Source: Prado023 sp963777855 (lineage in GTDB: Bacteria; Actinomycetota; Actinomycetes; S36-B12; CAIYMF01). Taken from it: DNA of 64,000 nt. Positions 48,378 through 59,694 of this stretch are shown here, piece after piece; the stretch's first letter is position 1; every line of letters starts with the position of its first letter. Under the pieces are notes generated by a model. It saw only the letters and a program-made list of their open reading frames with translations. It made no database searches and was not told the origin of the DNA. A program made the position numbers and the translations under genes. The stretch lies in the NCBI GenBank assembly GCA_963777855.1, contig CAVZRW010000011.1, positions 186,001-250,000 of the forward strand, given 5' to 3'.

Positions 48378-48875
48378 ATGTCCGACAAGCACCTGATCCT
48401 GGCGTTCTTCGCCGACGAGGCGACGGCCGATGCCGCCGCGGAGACCGTCAAGGAGTCCGGCGTCACGCATGGCGACGCGATCGGCATCCTGGTCCTGGAT
48501 GAGGCCGGGAACCTGGTCGTCGAGAAGGTCGGTGCCACGAGTGTGGCCGCTGGCGTGGGCGTGGGCGCCGCGCTGCTCGTCCTCGGGCCGGCGATGCTCG
48601 GCTACGGCGCCGCCACGGCGATCGTCGGCGGTGGCGTCGGCATGGCCGGTGGTGCGGCCGGTGGCTCGCTGCACCACAAGGGCCTGAAGCTCAGCGACGA
48701 GGACAAGTCCCGGATCGCGGCCGAGCTCGGCGCCGGAAAGGCCGCGGTGGGAGTCCTGGCCCACGCCGATCAGGCGGCCGCCGTGGAGGCCAAGCTGGCC
48801 GAGCTCGGCGGCACCCCCTCGTCCCACGAGGTTGTCGAGGAGGCCGAGGTCGCAGCCGCCGCCGCCGAGGCCTGA
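48378..48875 (+). CDS. DUF1269-like protein with glycine-rich membrane hairpin (165 aa)
   Basis: A 165-residue protein: a ferredoxin-like first part (MSDKHLILAFFADEATADAAAETV), a long Gly/Ala hydrophobic hairpin (AAGVGVGAALLVLGPAMLGYG plus AIVGGGVGMAGGAAGG), then a second ferredoxin-like half (KLSDEDKSRIAAELGAGKAAVGVLAH) and an Ala/Glu tail. This layout recalls DUF1269/YrvD-like membrane proteins. ATG 48378 has gaggag six bases upstream; ATG 48372 would overlap it. Function unknown; possibly a membrane-stress or division-associated protein. Confidence 0.75.
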   Translation: MSDKHLILAFFADEATADAAAETVKESGVTHGDAIGILVLDEAGNLVVEKVGATSVAAGVGVGAALLVLGPAMLGYGAATAIVGGGVGMAGGAAGGSLHHKGLKLSDEDKSRIAAELGAGKAAVGVLAHADQAAAVEAKLAELGGTPSSHEVVEEAEVAAAAAEA

Positions 48876-48910
48876 GCTGTCGACAGCGCGCATCGCAGCG
48901 CCCGAAGCTG

Positions 48911-48952
48911 AAGGGCGCCCCAGGGTCGGTCGACCCACCTCGGGGCGCCCTT
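48911..48952. terminator. Strong hairpin between converging genes
   Basis: aagggcgcccc (48911-48921) pairs perfectly with ggggcgccctt (48942-48952), with inner pairing of gggtcg/cgaccc shortening the loop. It lies 36 bases after the 165-aa gene and before the end of the secreted-protein gene. Bidirectional termination is likely; the T-tract is minimal. Confidence 0.65.
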
Positions 48953-49060
48953 CGGCGTGTGTGCACACGACGCCTGATACGACCTGACGCCCCATTTGGC
49001 ACGACGACCAGATCCGGCGGGCTGCTGGATCTAGTCGCCGTGACGTCGGTGGTCGCACTA

Positions 49061-49576
49061 CTAACTACTGGTCTCCCAGTAGTACCAGCCCTCACTGGTA
49101 CTGGGGAACTTGATGGTGCCCGTAGCCTTGGTGGTGCTGCGGCAATAGGCGTCGAGGTAGTACTTCTTCCAGTTCACGGTCTTGCCCCAGCTCACGTACT
49201 GGACGTTCCCGTACTTCCCCGCGGTGATGGTGCGGGTGTAGTTGTTCGTGACGGTCGAACTGTTCGTCTGGGTCAGCGATGCGCTGACTGACACCTTCGC
49301 CTTGGCGAGGACGGCACCAACCTCGGACTCAGCTCCCGCGGTCACCTGGAAGCTGGCCGAACCCGAGTAGTCCTTCGTGACCGACATGGTTCCGCCTGGC
49401 CCGTTCTTGAACGTCGGAATCCCGGAGAAGGGGATGCGGACGTCCGATGACGAGGTGATCGTGTAGTGCGTCCCCATGTCAACGCATGCCGCCTGAGCTG
49501 CTGGCACTGGGGAGGCGAGGACAAGCGGGACTGTCACCGTCATGGCTGCGAGCCCCCGTGCGAGTTTCACCTTCAT
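49061..49576 (-). CDS. Secreted small protein (171 aa), family unknown
   Basis: A 171-residue protein with a clear signal peptide (MKVKLARGLAAMTVTVPLVLASPVPAAQA, cleavage expected after AQA). The mature chain is rich in Ser, Thr, Val and Tyr, beta-strand in character (GTMSVTKDYSGSASFQVTAG, VSVSASLTQTNSSTVTNNYTRT), with one Cys just after the signal and one near the C-terminus that may bridge. The Shine-Dalgarno aaaggtg precedes ATG 49576. It resembles exported beta-sandwich proteins found in many actinobacteria, but I cannot assign a family. Adhesion, toxin-like or structural roles are all open. Confidence 0.7.
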   Translation of the reverse strand: MKVKLARGLAAMTVTVPLVLASPVPAAQAACVDMGTHYTITSSSDVRIPFSGIPTFKNGPGGTMSVTKDYSGSASFQVTAGAESEVGAVLAKAKVSVSASLTQTNSSTVTNNYTRTITAGKYGNVQYVSWGKTVNWKKYYLDAYCRSTTKATGTIKFPSTSEGWYYWETSS

Positions 49577-49741
49577 CGAAGGCACCTTTCGTTGAGTTGC
49601 GGCTGACCCTACGTGTAGCCCCGCCGAGGTCGACCAGTGCCCTGTCCATCGTCGCGCCACGGCAGCGGCGCGGCCCTCACTGCAGGCGTCGCCGGAGCGG
49701 TCTTCCTCACCACCTTTGCCCTGATCACCGCTGGGCTCCGG

Positions 49742-52126
<2,385 letters not shown>

Positions 52127-52194
52127 GGGCGCCATCGTCCCAGCGAAGCCGCTGGTCGCGCTCCCCCGGCCCGCTCCCCCGGCCCGCTGCCGCC

Positions 52195-52632
52195 TCAGCT
52201 GCCGGTCGTGATCGACGTCGGCGTCGCCCCGGAGTCGACCGCGATCTTGCGCGGCTTGGCCGCCTCGGCGACCGGTAGCGTCAGGGTGAGCACCCCGTTG
52301 CTGTAGGTCGCTGCGATGTGCTCCAGGTCCACGCCGTCACCGAGCGTCAGCTGCCGGGCGAACGTGCCTGACACGCGCTCGGCGGCCAACCACTCGACCC
52401 CCTCGGGGCCGGCGGCGCGCTGGGCCCGGATGGTCAGGACCCGGCCGTCGACATCCACGTCGATCGAGCCCGGATCGATGCCCGGCAGGTCGCAGTGCAG
52501 CACCCAGTGGTCGGCGTCCTTGTACAGGTCGATCGGCATCGCGCGCATCGCCTGGCCCATGTCGACACCGGTCGCCAGCACCCGCTCGGCCAGCCGGTCG
52601 AGGTCACGGAACGGATCGAATCGATTTGCCAC
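52195..52632 (-). CDS. Small heat-shock protein Hsp20
   Basis: A 145-residue alpha-crystallin-family holdase. The central domain has ADHWVLHCDLPGIDPGSIDVDVDGRVLTIRAQR, then the loop and strand ERVSGTFARQLTLGDGVDLEHI, ATYSNGVLTLTLPV and the IxI-like C-terminal anchor around PRKIAV. The GTG at 52632 is the likely start because AGGAGG is eight bases before it; GTG 52641 lies on top of that sequence. Expression should be heat-inducible through a CIRCE operator 39-65 bases upstream. Confidence 0.92.
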   Translation of the reverse strand: MANRFDPFRDLDRLAERVLATGVDMGQAMRAMPIDLYKDADHWVLHCDLPGIDPGSIDVDVDGRVLTIRAQRAAGPEGVEWLAAERVSGTFARQLTLGDGVDLEHIAATYSNGVLTLTLPVAEAAKPRKIAVDSGATPTSITTGS

Positions 52633-52670
52633 CTCAACCACCTCCTATGTACCAAGTGGCACATCCCAAG

Positions 52671-52697
52671 TTAGCACTCTTGGCGTGAGAGTGCCAG
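52671..52697 (-). promoter_or_regulatory. CIRCE operator (HrcA binding site) for hsp20
   Basis: The left arm ttagcactc (52671-52679) matches the CIRCE consensus fully; after nine bases the right arm gagtgccag (52689-52697) matches seven of nine of gagtgctaa. It lies 39-65 bases upstream of the hsp20 start. HrcA represses at this site in many bacteria, giving heat induction when GroEL is titrated. Confidence 0.85.
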
Positions 52698-52725
52698 CAG
52701 TGTCGGGCCACCGGCTGACGGCGGT

Positions 52726-54552
52726 TCAGCCGGCGTAGAGGGCCTCCACGGCATCGGCGAACTGGGCCATGACGACTCCCCGCTTGAGCTTCAGGGTCGG
52801 GGTCAGCTGGCCCCCGGAGTCGGTCCAGTCCACGGGCAGCACCGCGAACCTCTTGATCGCCTCGGCGTGCGACACCGCGCGGTTCGCGTCGTCGACGGCA
52901 CCCTGGATCTCGGCCCGCAGCTCGGGATCGTCGACGAGCGCGGCGGCGCCCGTGCCCGCGGGCTTGCCCTGGGCGGCCAGCCACGCGGGCAGCGCCTCGG
53001 TGTCCAGGGTGACCAGGGCAGCCACGTACGGCCGGCCGTCGCCGACCACCATGCAGTGCGAGACCAGCGGGTGGGCGCGCAGCCGGTCCTCGAGCACCGC
53101 CGGGGCCACGTTCTTGCCTCCCGAGGTCACGATCAGCTCCTTCTTGCGACCCGTGATGCTCAGGAACCCGTCGGCGTCGAGCTCGCCGATGTCCCCGGAG
53201 TGGAACCAGCCGTCCGCGCCGATCACCTCCGCGGTGGCCGACGGGTTGTTCCAGTACCCGGCGAAGATGTGCGGACCGCGCAGCAGCACCTCCCCGTCGT
53301 CGCCGATGCGCACCTCGGTGCCCGGCAGGGGCCTGCCGACCGAGCCGATGCGGATCAGCCCGGGTCGGTTCAGCGTGGCGGCCGCCGAGGTCTCGGTCAG
53401 CCCGTAGCCCTCCATGATGATCAGCCCGATGCCGCGGAAGAAGTGCCCGAGACGGGCGCCGAGGGCCGCGCCCCCGGAGACCGCGTGGGTCACCTCACCA
53501 CCGAGGGCGGCGCGCAGCTTCGAGTAGACCAGCCTGTCGAACACGCCGTGCTGGGCGCGCAGCCACAGGCTCGGTCCCCCGGCGTCCTGCGCCTGGCTGT
53601 GGGCGATCGCCACAGCAGCGGCCCGGTCGAAGATCCGGCCCTTGCCCTCCGCGTGGGCCTTCGAGGTGGAGCCGTTGTAGATCTTCTCGAACACCCGCGG
53701 CACCGACAGCAGGAACGTCGGGCGGAAGACAGCCAGGTCGGCCACGACGTTCTTGACGTCCGCGGTGTGCCCGAGGCGAACGCGGGCGGCGATGCAGGTG
53801 ATCTGGATGATGCGGCCGAACACGTGCGCGATCGGCAGGAACAGCAGGGTGGAGGACCCGGGGCCGAACAGCTCCGGGGCCCCGGAGGTCACCGCGTCGA
53901 CCTCGAAGAGGAAGTTGCCGTGCGTCAGCGTGCAGCCCTTGGGCCGGCCGGTCGTGCCGGAGGTGTACATGATCGTCGCGAGGCTCGCCGGGCCCAGGGT
54001 CGCCCGCCGGGCGTCGAGCTCCTCGTCGGCCACCCCCGCTCCCCCGCTGGCCAGCGCCCCAGTGGCTCCCTCGTCGAACACCCAGACCCGGGTGACCTCG
54101 GGCAGGTCCCCGGCGACCTCGTCGAACACGGCCCGGTGCGCGCTGCCCTCCAGGAACACCCCCACGGCGCCGGAGTCCGAGAGGATCCACTGGACCTGCT
54201 CGGCCGAGGAGGTCTCGTAGATGGGCACCGGGACCGCCCCGGCGTACCAGAGGGCGTAGTCCACCACCGTCCACTCGTAGCGGGTGGCCGACATGACGCC
54301 CACGCGATCGCCGGGCCCCACCCCACTGGCCACGATCCCCTTGGCCACCGCGCGCACCTCGTCGTGGAACTGCGCGCAGGTGACGTCCTGCCAGCCGGAC
54401 CCCGCCCGGCGTGAGATGGCCACGGACCCCGGGAACCGGGCGGCGTTGTCCGCCAGCGCGTCCACGAGGCTGCCGCCCTCGCGGGCCGGCAGCACGGCGG
54501 GTTCGGCGAACGAGGTGAGGCCTGCCCCCGCGGGGGTCGAGGTGGCGGTCAT
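52726..54552 (-). CDS. Long-chain acyl-CoA synthetase (AMP-dependent ligase)
   Basis: A 608-residue ANL-superfamily enzyme that activates fatty acids as acyl-AMP then acyl-CoA. P-loop YTSGTTGRPKGC at about residues 185-196, GYGLTETSAA (about 385), the A8 hinge WFHSGDIGELDADGFLSITGRKKE and the catalytic Lys region TPTLKLKRG near the C-terminus are all present. The domain order is that of FadD15-like actinobacterial ligases. ATG 54552 has AAGGAG eight bases upstream. A much longer frame to 56013 is antisense to the glycosyltransferase gene and is rejected. The next gene downstream is the CIRCE-regulated hsp20. Confidence 0.94.
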   Translation of the reverse strand: MTATSTPAGAGLTSFAEPAVLPAREGGSLVDALADNAARFPGSVAISRRAGSGWQDVTCAQFHDEVRAVAKGIVASGVGPGDRVGVMSATRYEWTVVDYALWYAGAVPVPIYETSSAEQVQWILSDSGAVGVFLEGSAHRAVFDEVAGDLPEVTRVWVFDEGATGALASGGAGVADEELDARRATLGPASLATIMYTSGTTGRPKGCTLTHGNFLFEVDAVTSGAPELFGPGSSTLLFLPIAHVFGRIIQITCIAARVRLGHTADVKNVVADLAVFRPTFLLSVPRVFEKIYNGSTSKAHAEGKGRIFDRAAAVAIAHSQAQDAGGPSLWLRAQHGVFDRLVYSKLRAALGGEVTHAVSGGAALGARLGHFFRGIGLIIMEGYGLTETSAAATLNRPGLIRIGSVGRPLPGTEVRIGDDGEVLLRGPHIFAGYWNNPSATAEVIGADGWFHSGDIGELDADGFLSITGRKKELIVTSGGKNVAPAVLEDRLRAHPLVSHCMVVGDGRPYVAALVTLDTEALPAWLAAQGKPAGTGAAALVDDPELRAEIQGAVDDANRAVSHAEAIKRFAVLPVDWTDSGGQLTPTLKLKRGVVMAQFADAVEALYAG

Positions 54553-54776
54553 GGGCGGACTCCTTCGGACGGGGACGCGGGCGAGGCGGTCCGGCGGGGC
54601 AGCACAGTGCTCACAACGGCCGCGAACGTACCACCACTGCCCCGACCCGTGCCGCACCCCGAACCGGCGGAACGTGCCGTTGGCGTCGGAGGGGCGTCGC
54701 TGCTCGACGCCCGGCCCTGCCGTGCTCGGCGGGCGCTGCCCACCGGACCCCAGAAGGCAGCCGGGCCCGGCCGGGG

Positions 54777-57011
54777 TCAGCGGTCGCCGCGCCGGTAGCG
54801 GATCGAGGACTCGACCACGGCGCGGCCGTCCACCAGCGTGGTGCGGATGGTGGCGGTGGCCTGGGCCATGATCCGGCTGCCCCGGTCGAGGTTGCGGGCC
54901 TGGCCTCGCACGACGGTGGTGTGCACGGCGCACTTGTCCCCGCAGGAGATCACGGTGCGCGACACCGAGGTGATGACCAGCGCGACATGGTCGGACCCGA
55001 GCAGGTCGGGGGTCGTCCGGGTCGAGACGACCTTGACGCGGTGCCCCTGAACGCAGTAGCGAATCACCTCGTCGTAGCCGATCCGGTAGTGGCTCTGCTC
55101 GTAGGTGGTGTCCACGAACGTGCGCGAGGAGTGCGCCTCGACCAGGTTGCACGAGGCGGCCGGGGGCTTGCGGTCGCGCGTGCGCCCGTGCTCCTTCTCG
55201 CGGGCATCGTCCCCGGCTGGGCGCTGCGCGGCGGCCTGGTGCTGCCCCGCGTCCTGATCGGCCACCGGGGTGGGCTGCACCACGGTGTGGACCGTGCTGG
55301 GAGTCACCGCGCGGGCGGCCAGCAGCACCGTCGCAGGAAGGAAGGACTCCGCGGAGGCGGCGGCCATCGTGGTCACCCCCACAGCTGCCGTGACGGCCAT
55401 CATCGTGGCCGCTGCCCTCGTGGTGCGCCGGGGTGCGACCGTGGCCTCGCGGGGCTCCGGGATCCGCATCAGGATCGGCACCTGAACCAGGGTGGTCAGG
55501 CCCAGGATCATGACGACCGGCAGGGCTGAGAGGATCGCGTGGTTGTGCACCGAGGCATGGACCAGCCCGGACCACAGCAGCACCTGGGTGGCGGTGATCC
55601 AGGCCCGCATGAGCCTGCGGACCCGGGCGGGCAGGGGTGTGTTGCGCGATACCGAGCCGGTCGGCACCCAGGCGGCGGTGCGCCCGCGCAGCGTGTCCCA
55701 GATCGCGACAGCGTGCGCGTAGGCGTAGATGACCTGTACGCGCAGCATCTCCGGGCCCCACCTGCTGCTCAGCAGCAGCGGGATCACGACCCAGGTCCAG
55801 AGCAGGATCGGCATCACCAACAGGTAGTTGCGGGTGTGGAAGTGCTCGGGGAACACCCACATCATGGCCAGCGACGGGATCGGAAGGGCGAACACCAGCA
55901 GCGCCGTGCCGATGTAGTAGCCGAAGCCGGAGAAGAAGCACAGGCGCTGGCGCCAGCTCAGGGGCATCCGGCGGAAGGCGGGGTCGATCAGCAGGCTCAT
56001 CGAGCCGGTGCACCAGCGGTACTGCTGGGTGATGAAGGCGTCGAGGCTGTCGGGGCAGATGCCCTTGGAGACGTTCACCGGAACGTAGCGGGTGCAGAAC
56101 CCGGCACGCTGGAGCTTGACGCCCGTGTGCACGTCCTCCGAGTGCCCGATCTGGGCGAAGCCCCCGGCCGCATGCAGCGCCGCACGCCGGTACAGCGCGC
56201 AGGTGCCGACGCAGATCGGCGAGCCAGCGGCATCGCGGGAGGGCTGGACCCAGCGGTAGAAGAACTCCTGGGTGATCCCGGCGCCGCGCTGCAGCCAGTT
56301 CATCTCACCGGTGGACTCGAAGAACTGCGGCGACTGCACGATCCCCACGCTCGCGTCGTCGAGGTAGGGCACCAGCTCCAGCAGGTAGTCCGGCCGCGGC
56401 ACGAAGTCGGCGTCGAACACCGCGATCACGTCGCCATCGGAGTGCTCGTAGCCGTACTTCAGGTTGCCCGCCTTCTTCATCTCGCCGCGGTTGGGACGGG
56501 TCTCGTAGCGGAACCCGAACTGGGCGGCCAGGGCCGCCACGGCCGGGCGGGCCGAGTCGTCGAGCACCAGCACCGAGCGCCGGCCCGGCCACTGCAGCCG
56601 AGCCACGTGCCAGTAGGTGTTGGCCAGCACGTCCAGCGGCTCGCCGCAGGAGGGCAGGAACACGTCCACGCTGGGGAACTGCTCGGCCGGCCGTCCCTGC
56701 GCCCAACCAGCCACGGTCGCCCGGTGGCCGACCAGGTCGATCCGCCGGCGCCTGGTCGACGTGTACAGGCTGACGACGGCCACCGCGGCGACGAACACGA
56801 CCACGGGCAGGTACATGATCGTGGACTCGCCCATCAGGGAGAACCGGGCCTGGCTGAACAGCGCGGTCAGCGTGAACAGGAACCCCGTGACCAGGATCCA
56901 TCGGCGCTGCGGCGTCAGGTACGCGTACTTCTGGGCCTCGCCCGGGGGGTCCGGGAGGTACGCGACTGACCAGCGCCCTGATGACCAACGACGAACCGCA
57001 CGGTTGCTCAT
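54777..57011 (-). CDS. Cellulose-synthase-like glycosyltransferase 2 with Cys-containing C-terminal domain
   Basis: A 744-residue membrane glycosyltransferase. Two helices precede a BcsA-type GT2 domain with DD at 151-152, DAD at 200-202, ED at 292-293 and QQYRW at 329-333, all the processive-synthase motifs. Five or so helices follow (about 345-560). There is then one more helix with a Thr/Gln-rich linker (about 570-625) and an extra C-terminal domain of about 130 residues with four Cys (SCN, RYC, ISCGDKC). It has no PilZ domain. It probably polymerises a beta-glycan for export. ATG 57011 has GGAGGA upstream. No bcsB-like or cellulase partner is adjacent. Polymer unknown. Confidence 0.88.
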   Translation of the reverse strand: MSNRAVRRWSSGRWSVAYLPDPPGEAQKYAYLTPQRRWILVTGFLFTLTALFSQARFSLMGESTIMYLPVVVFVAAVAVVSLYTSTRRRRIDLVGHRATVAGWAQGRPAEQFPSVDVFLPSCGEPLDVLANTYWHVARLQWPGRRSVLVLDDSARPAVAALAAQFGFRYETRPNRGEMKKAGNLKYGYEHSDGDVIAVFDADFVPRPDYLLELVPYLDDASVGIVQSPQFFESTGEMNWLQRGAGITQEFFYRWVQPSRDAAGSPICVGTCALYRRAALHAAGGFAQIGHSEDVHTGVKLQRAGFCTRYVPVNVSKGICPDSLDAFITQQYRWCTGSMSLLIDPAFRRMPLSWRQRLCFFSGFGYYIGTALLVFALPIPSLAMMWVFPEHFHTRNYLLVMPILLWTWVVIPLLLSSRWGPEMLRVQVIYAYAHAVAIWDTLRGRTAAWVPTGSVSRNTPLPARVRRLMRAWITATQVLLWSGLVHASVHNHAILSALPVVMILGLTTLVQVPILMRIPEPREATVAPRRTTRAAATMMAVTAAVGVTTMAAASAESFLPATVLLAARAVTPSTVHTVVQPTPVADQDAGQHQAAAQRPAGDDAREKEHGRTRDRKPPAASCNLVEAHSSRTFVDTTYEQSHYRIGYDEVIRYCVQGHRVKVVSTRTTPDLLGSDHVALVITSVSRTVISCGDKCAVHTTVVRGQARNLDRGSRIMAQATATIRTTLVDGRAVVESSIRYRRGDR

Positions 57012-57309
57012 GCATCCTCCAGCTCGGGTGGTAGGAGGACGGTGTCGGCCGGAATCGCCCAGCACTTGCGCCATTTGGGCCGTGGTGGCGGGCATACACC
57101 CGCCCGGCGGGCACCCAGGTGGCCCAACGGCAGGCCCCGTCGCCCCACCCCACGGGGCCGCAGCGACCCCCGCCACGCAGGGAAAGGTCCCCGTTCGCAA
57201 CGACCCACTGTCGTTAGGGCGCCCTTAATGTGAATCCTCGACGGCATGTGCCCGGCAGGCCCAGACGCGCGGCATACTGGGGCATCAGCCCCCGGCACAG
57301 GAGAGCACG

Positions 57310-58896
57310 TTGCCCAGGTACACCCGCCCGCTCGTCGCGGGATTCGTGGGCATCGCCCTGTGCCTGCCTGCCGCACCCGTCACCGCGGACCAGTCCGCGA
57401 CCGAGTTGGTGCCCGCACCCGCCGCCCTCGAGGCCGCGGGAATCGCCGACATCCCCGTCCCGGCCCGTGACGTCACCGACAGCGACGCGAACCTGGCCAG
57501 CACCCGCAACGAGGTCACCGTCCTGACCGAGGACGGGTCCGGTGCTCCCGCTGTCACGAAGCTGCGCACGGGCACGCCCGCGCAGGCGGCCGAGCTGGCC
57601 GCGTACCTCGACGCCCAGCCGGGCGCCGTGGCCGCACCCACAGCGCGCATGGTCGCCACGGGCGCAGCGACCAGGGCCGCCGCAGCGCTGACGACCAACC
57701 CGGAGCCGATGGCCCCCGAGCAGTGGAACCTGCCGATGGTCGGCGCGCCTGCCGCGTGGCGCACGACCCGCGGGGCCGGAGTCGTGGTCGCCGTCGTCGA
57801 CACCGGGGTGGACGCCACGCAGCCCGACCTGGTCGACCAGGTCCTGCCCGAGGTCGACCTGCTCCCCGCGGTCACCCCCGACGTGGTGGACACCGGCCAC
57901 GGCACGACCGTGGCGAGCCTGATCGCCGCCAGGATCGACGGCCAGGGCATGGCCGGCGTCGCTCCGGAGGCCACGATCCTGCCGGTCGCCGCGCTGGACC
58001 CGGCCGGCTTCGGCGACAGCGCCACCGTGGCGCGGGGCATCATCGCCGCCGCCGACGCAGGTGCCCGCGTCATCAACCTCTCCCTCGGTGGCCCGGTCCG
58101 CGACCCGGTGCTGGACCGTGCGGCCGTGTACGCCCACAAGAAGGGGGCGATCCTGGTCGCTGCCGCAGGCAACTCGTTCCAGTTCGGCAACGAGGTGCAG
58201 TACCCGGCCGCCTCCCCGTACGTGGTGGCGGTGGCGGCGGTGGACCGCCGGGGCAACCCGGCCGCCTTCTCCAACACGGGCTCCCACATCGACATCGCCG
58301 GCCCGGGGGTCGATGTGCTGGCTGCGGCCCCGGAGGAGGGCTTCGGCCTGGCCTCGGGCACGAGCTTCGCGGCTCCGCACGTCTCGGGGACGCTGGCGCT
58401 GGTGCTCTCGGCCAATCCGCGGCTGACCGCCTCTGCGGCCATCTCGCTCGTGCAGCTCACCGCCAAGGACGATGCGCGCGGCAACGGCCGCGACAACCAG
58501 CTCGGGCAGGGCCTCGTGCGGGCGGATCGGGCCGTCGCGGCCGTGACCCGGGTTGCCGTGGCAGCGCTGCCCACCAACGCCAAGCTGCGCCTGCGCCGGT
58601 TCAACGCCTCCCCCGAGCCGCTGCGCCGGGGAAGGGTCTCCACGGCGAGCGTGACGGTCGAGTCCCGGTACCCGGACGGCAGCTGGCGCGTCAGCCCGGC
58701 CCCGGCACAGGTGCGGTTCGAGTTCCGCGCCACCGGCACGAGTGCGTATCGCACCGTGGGCCTGGCCGCGGCCGCCTCCGGATCCGCAGTCCTGCGCTCG
58801 ACGCCCACCCGCTCGGGTGTCTGGCGGGCCCGGATCAAGCTGGCCAACGGCTCCTGGGTCACCAGCGATGGCGACTACCTGCAGGTGCGGCGCTAG
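57310..58896 (+). CDS. Subtilisin-family (S8) serine protease, secreted
   Basis: A 528-residue exported protease. The signal peptide LVAGFVGIALCLPAAPVTA ends at about residue 26. A propeptide-like region follows, then the catalytic triad Asp164 (VAVVDTGVD), His197 (DTGHGTTVA) and Ser352 (SGTSFAAPHVSG), with the oxyanion Asn in AAAGNSFQFG. A C-terminal beta-rich domain begins at about 410. The TTG start at 57310 is preceded by caggagagcac, a good ribosome site. The gene is directly followed, with no gap, by the phosphodiesterase gene. Substrates unknown; probably extracellular protein turnover. Confidence 0.9.
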   Translation: MPRYTRPLVAGFVGIALCLPAAPVTADQSATELVPAPAALEAAGIADIPVPARDVTDSDANLASTRNEVTVLTEDGSGAPAVTKLRTGTPAQAAELAAYLDAQPGAVAAPTARMVATGAATRAAAALTTNPEPMAPEQWNLPMVGAPAAWRTTRGAGVVVAVVDTGVDATQPDLVDQVLPEVDLLPAVTPDVVDTGHGTTVASLIAARIDGQGMAGVAPEATILPVAALDPAGFGDSATVARGIIAAADAGARVINLSLGGPVRDPVLDRAAVYAHKKGAILVAAAGNSFQFGNEVQYPAASPYVVAVAAVDRRGNPAAFSNTGSHIDIAGPGVDVLAAAPEEGFGLASGTSFAAPHVSGTLALVLSANPRLTASAAISLVQLTAKDDARGNGRDNQLGQGLVRADRAVAAVTRVAVAALPTNAKLRLRRFNASPEPLRRGRVSTASVTVESRYPDGSWRVSPAPAQVRFEFRATGTSAYRTVGLAAAASGSAVLRSTPTRSGVWRARIKLANGSWVTSDGDYLQVRR

Positions 58897-59655
58897 GTGG
58901 GTCCCGGCGTCCCCGTGCGTCACCCCTACCTGCAGTTCCCGGGCCCCTTGGCCTTCGCCCATCGCGGCGGGGCGGCCGAGGCAGCGGAGAACTCCCCGGC
59001 AGCCTTCGACCATGCCGTGGCCCTGGGCTTCACCTACATCGAGACCGACGTGCGGGCCAGCGCGGACGGACACGCCGTGGTCTTCCACGACGCCACCCTC
59101 GAGCGCACCACGGACGGCACCGGGCCCCTGGGCGATCTCCCGCTGCACGAGATCCAGGGTCTTCACCTGTCCAGCGGGGAGGCCCCCGTCTCCCTCGCTG
59201 AGGCGCTGCGCCGCTGGCCGGGCGTCCGCTTCAACGTGGACGTGAAGTCCGACGACACGGTGCCTGCCTTCCTCGAGGCCGTTGCCGACGCCGAGGCCTG
59301 GCACCGGGTATGTGCCGCCTCGTTCTCGACGGCGCGGCTCAAGCGCCTGCGCCGGCTCGCCGGCCCCCGCCTGGCCTCCTCGCAGGGCAGCGCCGAGGTC
59401 TCCCGCCTGGTGCTGGCGGCCCCCGGGTCCACTGCCGCCTGCGCGACGCAGGTGCCGGTCGCGCTGCGCGGGATCCCCGTCGTCACCGGCGCCTTCGTCC
59501 GCCGTGCCCACGCCCGTGGGCTGCAGGTGCACGTGTGGACCATCGACGACCGTGCCCAGATGCACGCCCTGCTCGACCTGGGCGTCGACGGGCTGATCTC
59601 CGACCGGCCCACGGTCCTGCGTGAGGTGCTGGTCGGCCGGGGCGCCTGGCGCTGA
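58897..59655 (+). CDS. Glycerophosphodiester phosphodiesterase
   Basis: A 252-residue TIM-barrel enzyme that cleaves glycerophosphodiesters to glycerol-3-phosphate and an alcohol. The metal and catalytic residues are in FAHRGGAAEAAENS (His, Arg, Glu), YIETDVRASADGHAVVFHD (Glu, Asp, His) and FNVDVKSDD; WTIDDRAQMHALLDLGVDGLISDRP is the usual C-terminal end. There is no signal peptide, so cytoplasmic lipid salvage is likely. GTG 58897 directly follows the subtilase TAG, so translation is coupled. In Streptomyces, as far as I recall, such a gene lies near rbpA, ppm1 and fxsA, matching this neighbourhood. Confidence 0.92.
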   Translation: MGPGVPVRHPYLQFPGPLAFAHRGGAAEAAENSPAAFDHAVALGFTYIETDVRASADGHAVVFHDATLERTTDGTGPLGDLPLHEIQGLHLSSGEAPVSLAEALRRWPGVRFNVDVKSDDTVPAFLEAVADAEAWHRVCAASFSTARLKRLRRLAGPRLASSQGSAEVSRLVLAAPGSTAACATQVPVALRGIPVVTGAFVRRAHARGLQVHVWTIDDRAQMHALLDLGVDGLISDRPTVLREVLVGRGAWR

Positions 59656-59694
59656 CTCCCGCCGCGATGCCGCGGGTCGGGCCGCGATGCGCGT

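Noticed and set aside
47942..48538. Minus-strand frame upstream of and opposite to the DUF1269-like gene
   Set aside because: No ribosome site and the second half is antisense to a gene with clear codon structure.
54553..56013. In-frame extension upstream of the acyl-CoA synthetase
   Set aside because: The extension is antisense or frame-shadow of the glycosyltransferase gene; the ATG at 54552 has its own AAGGAG and gives the family length.
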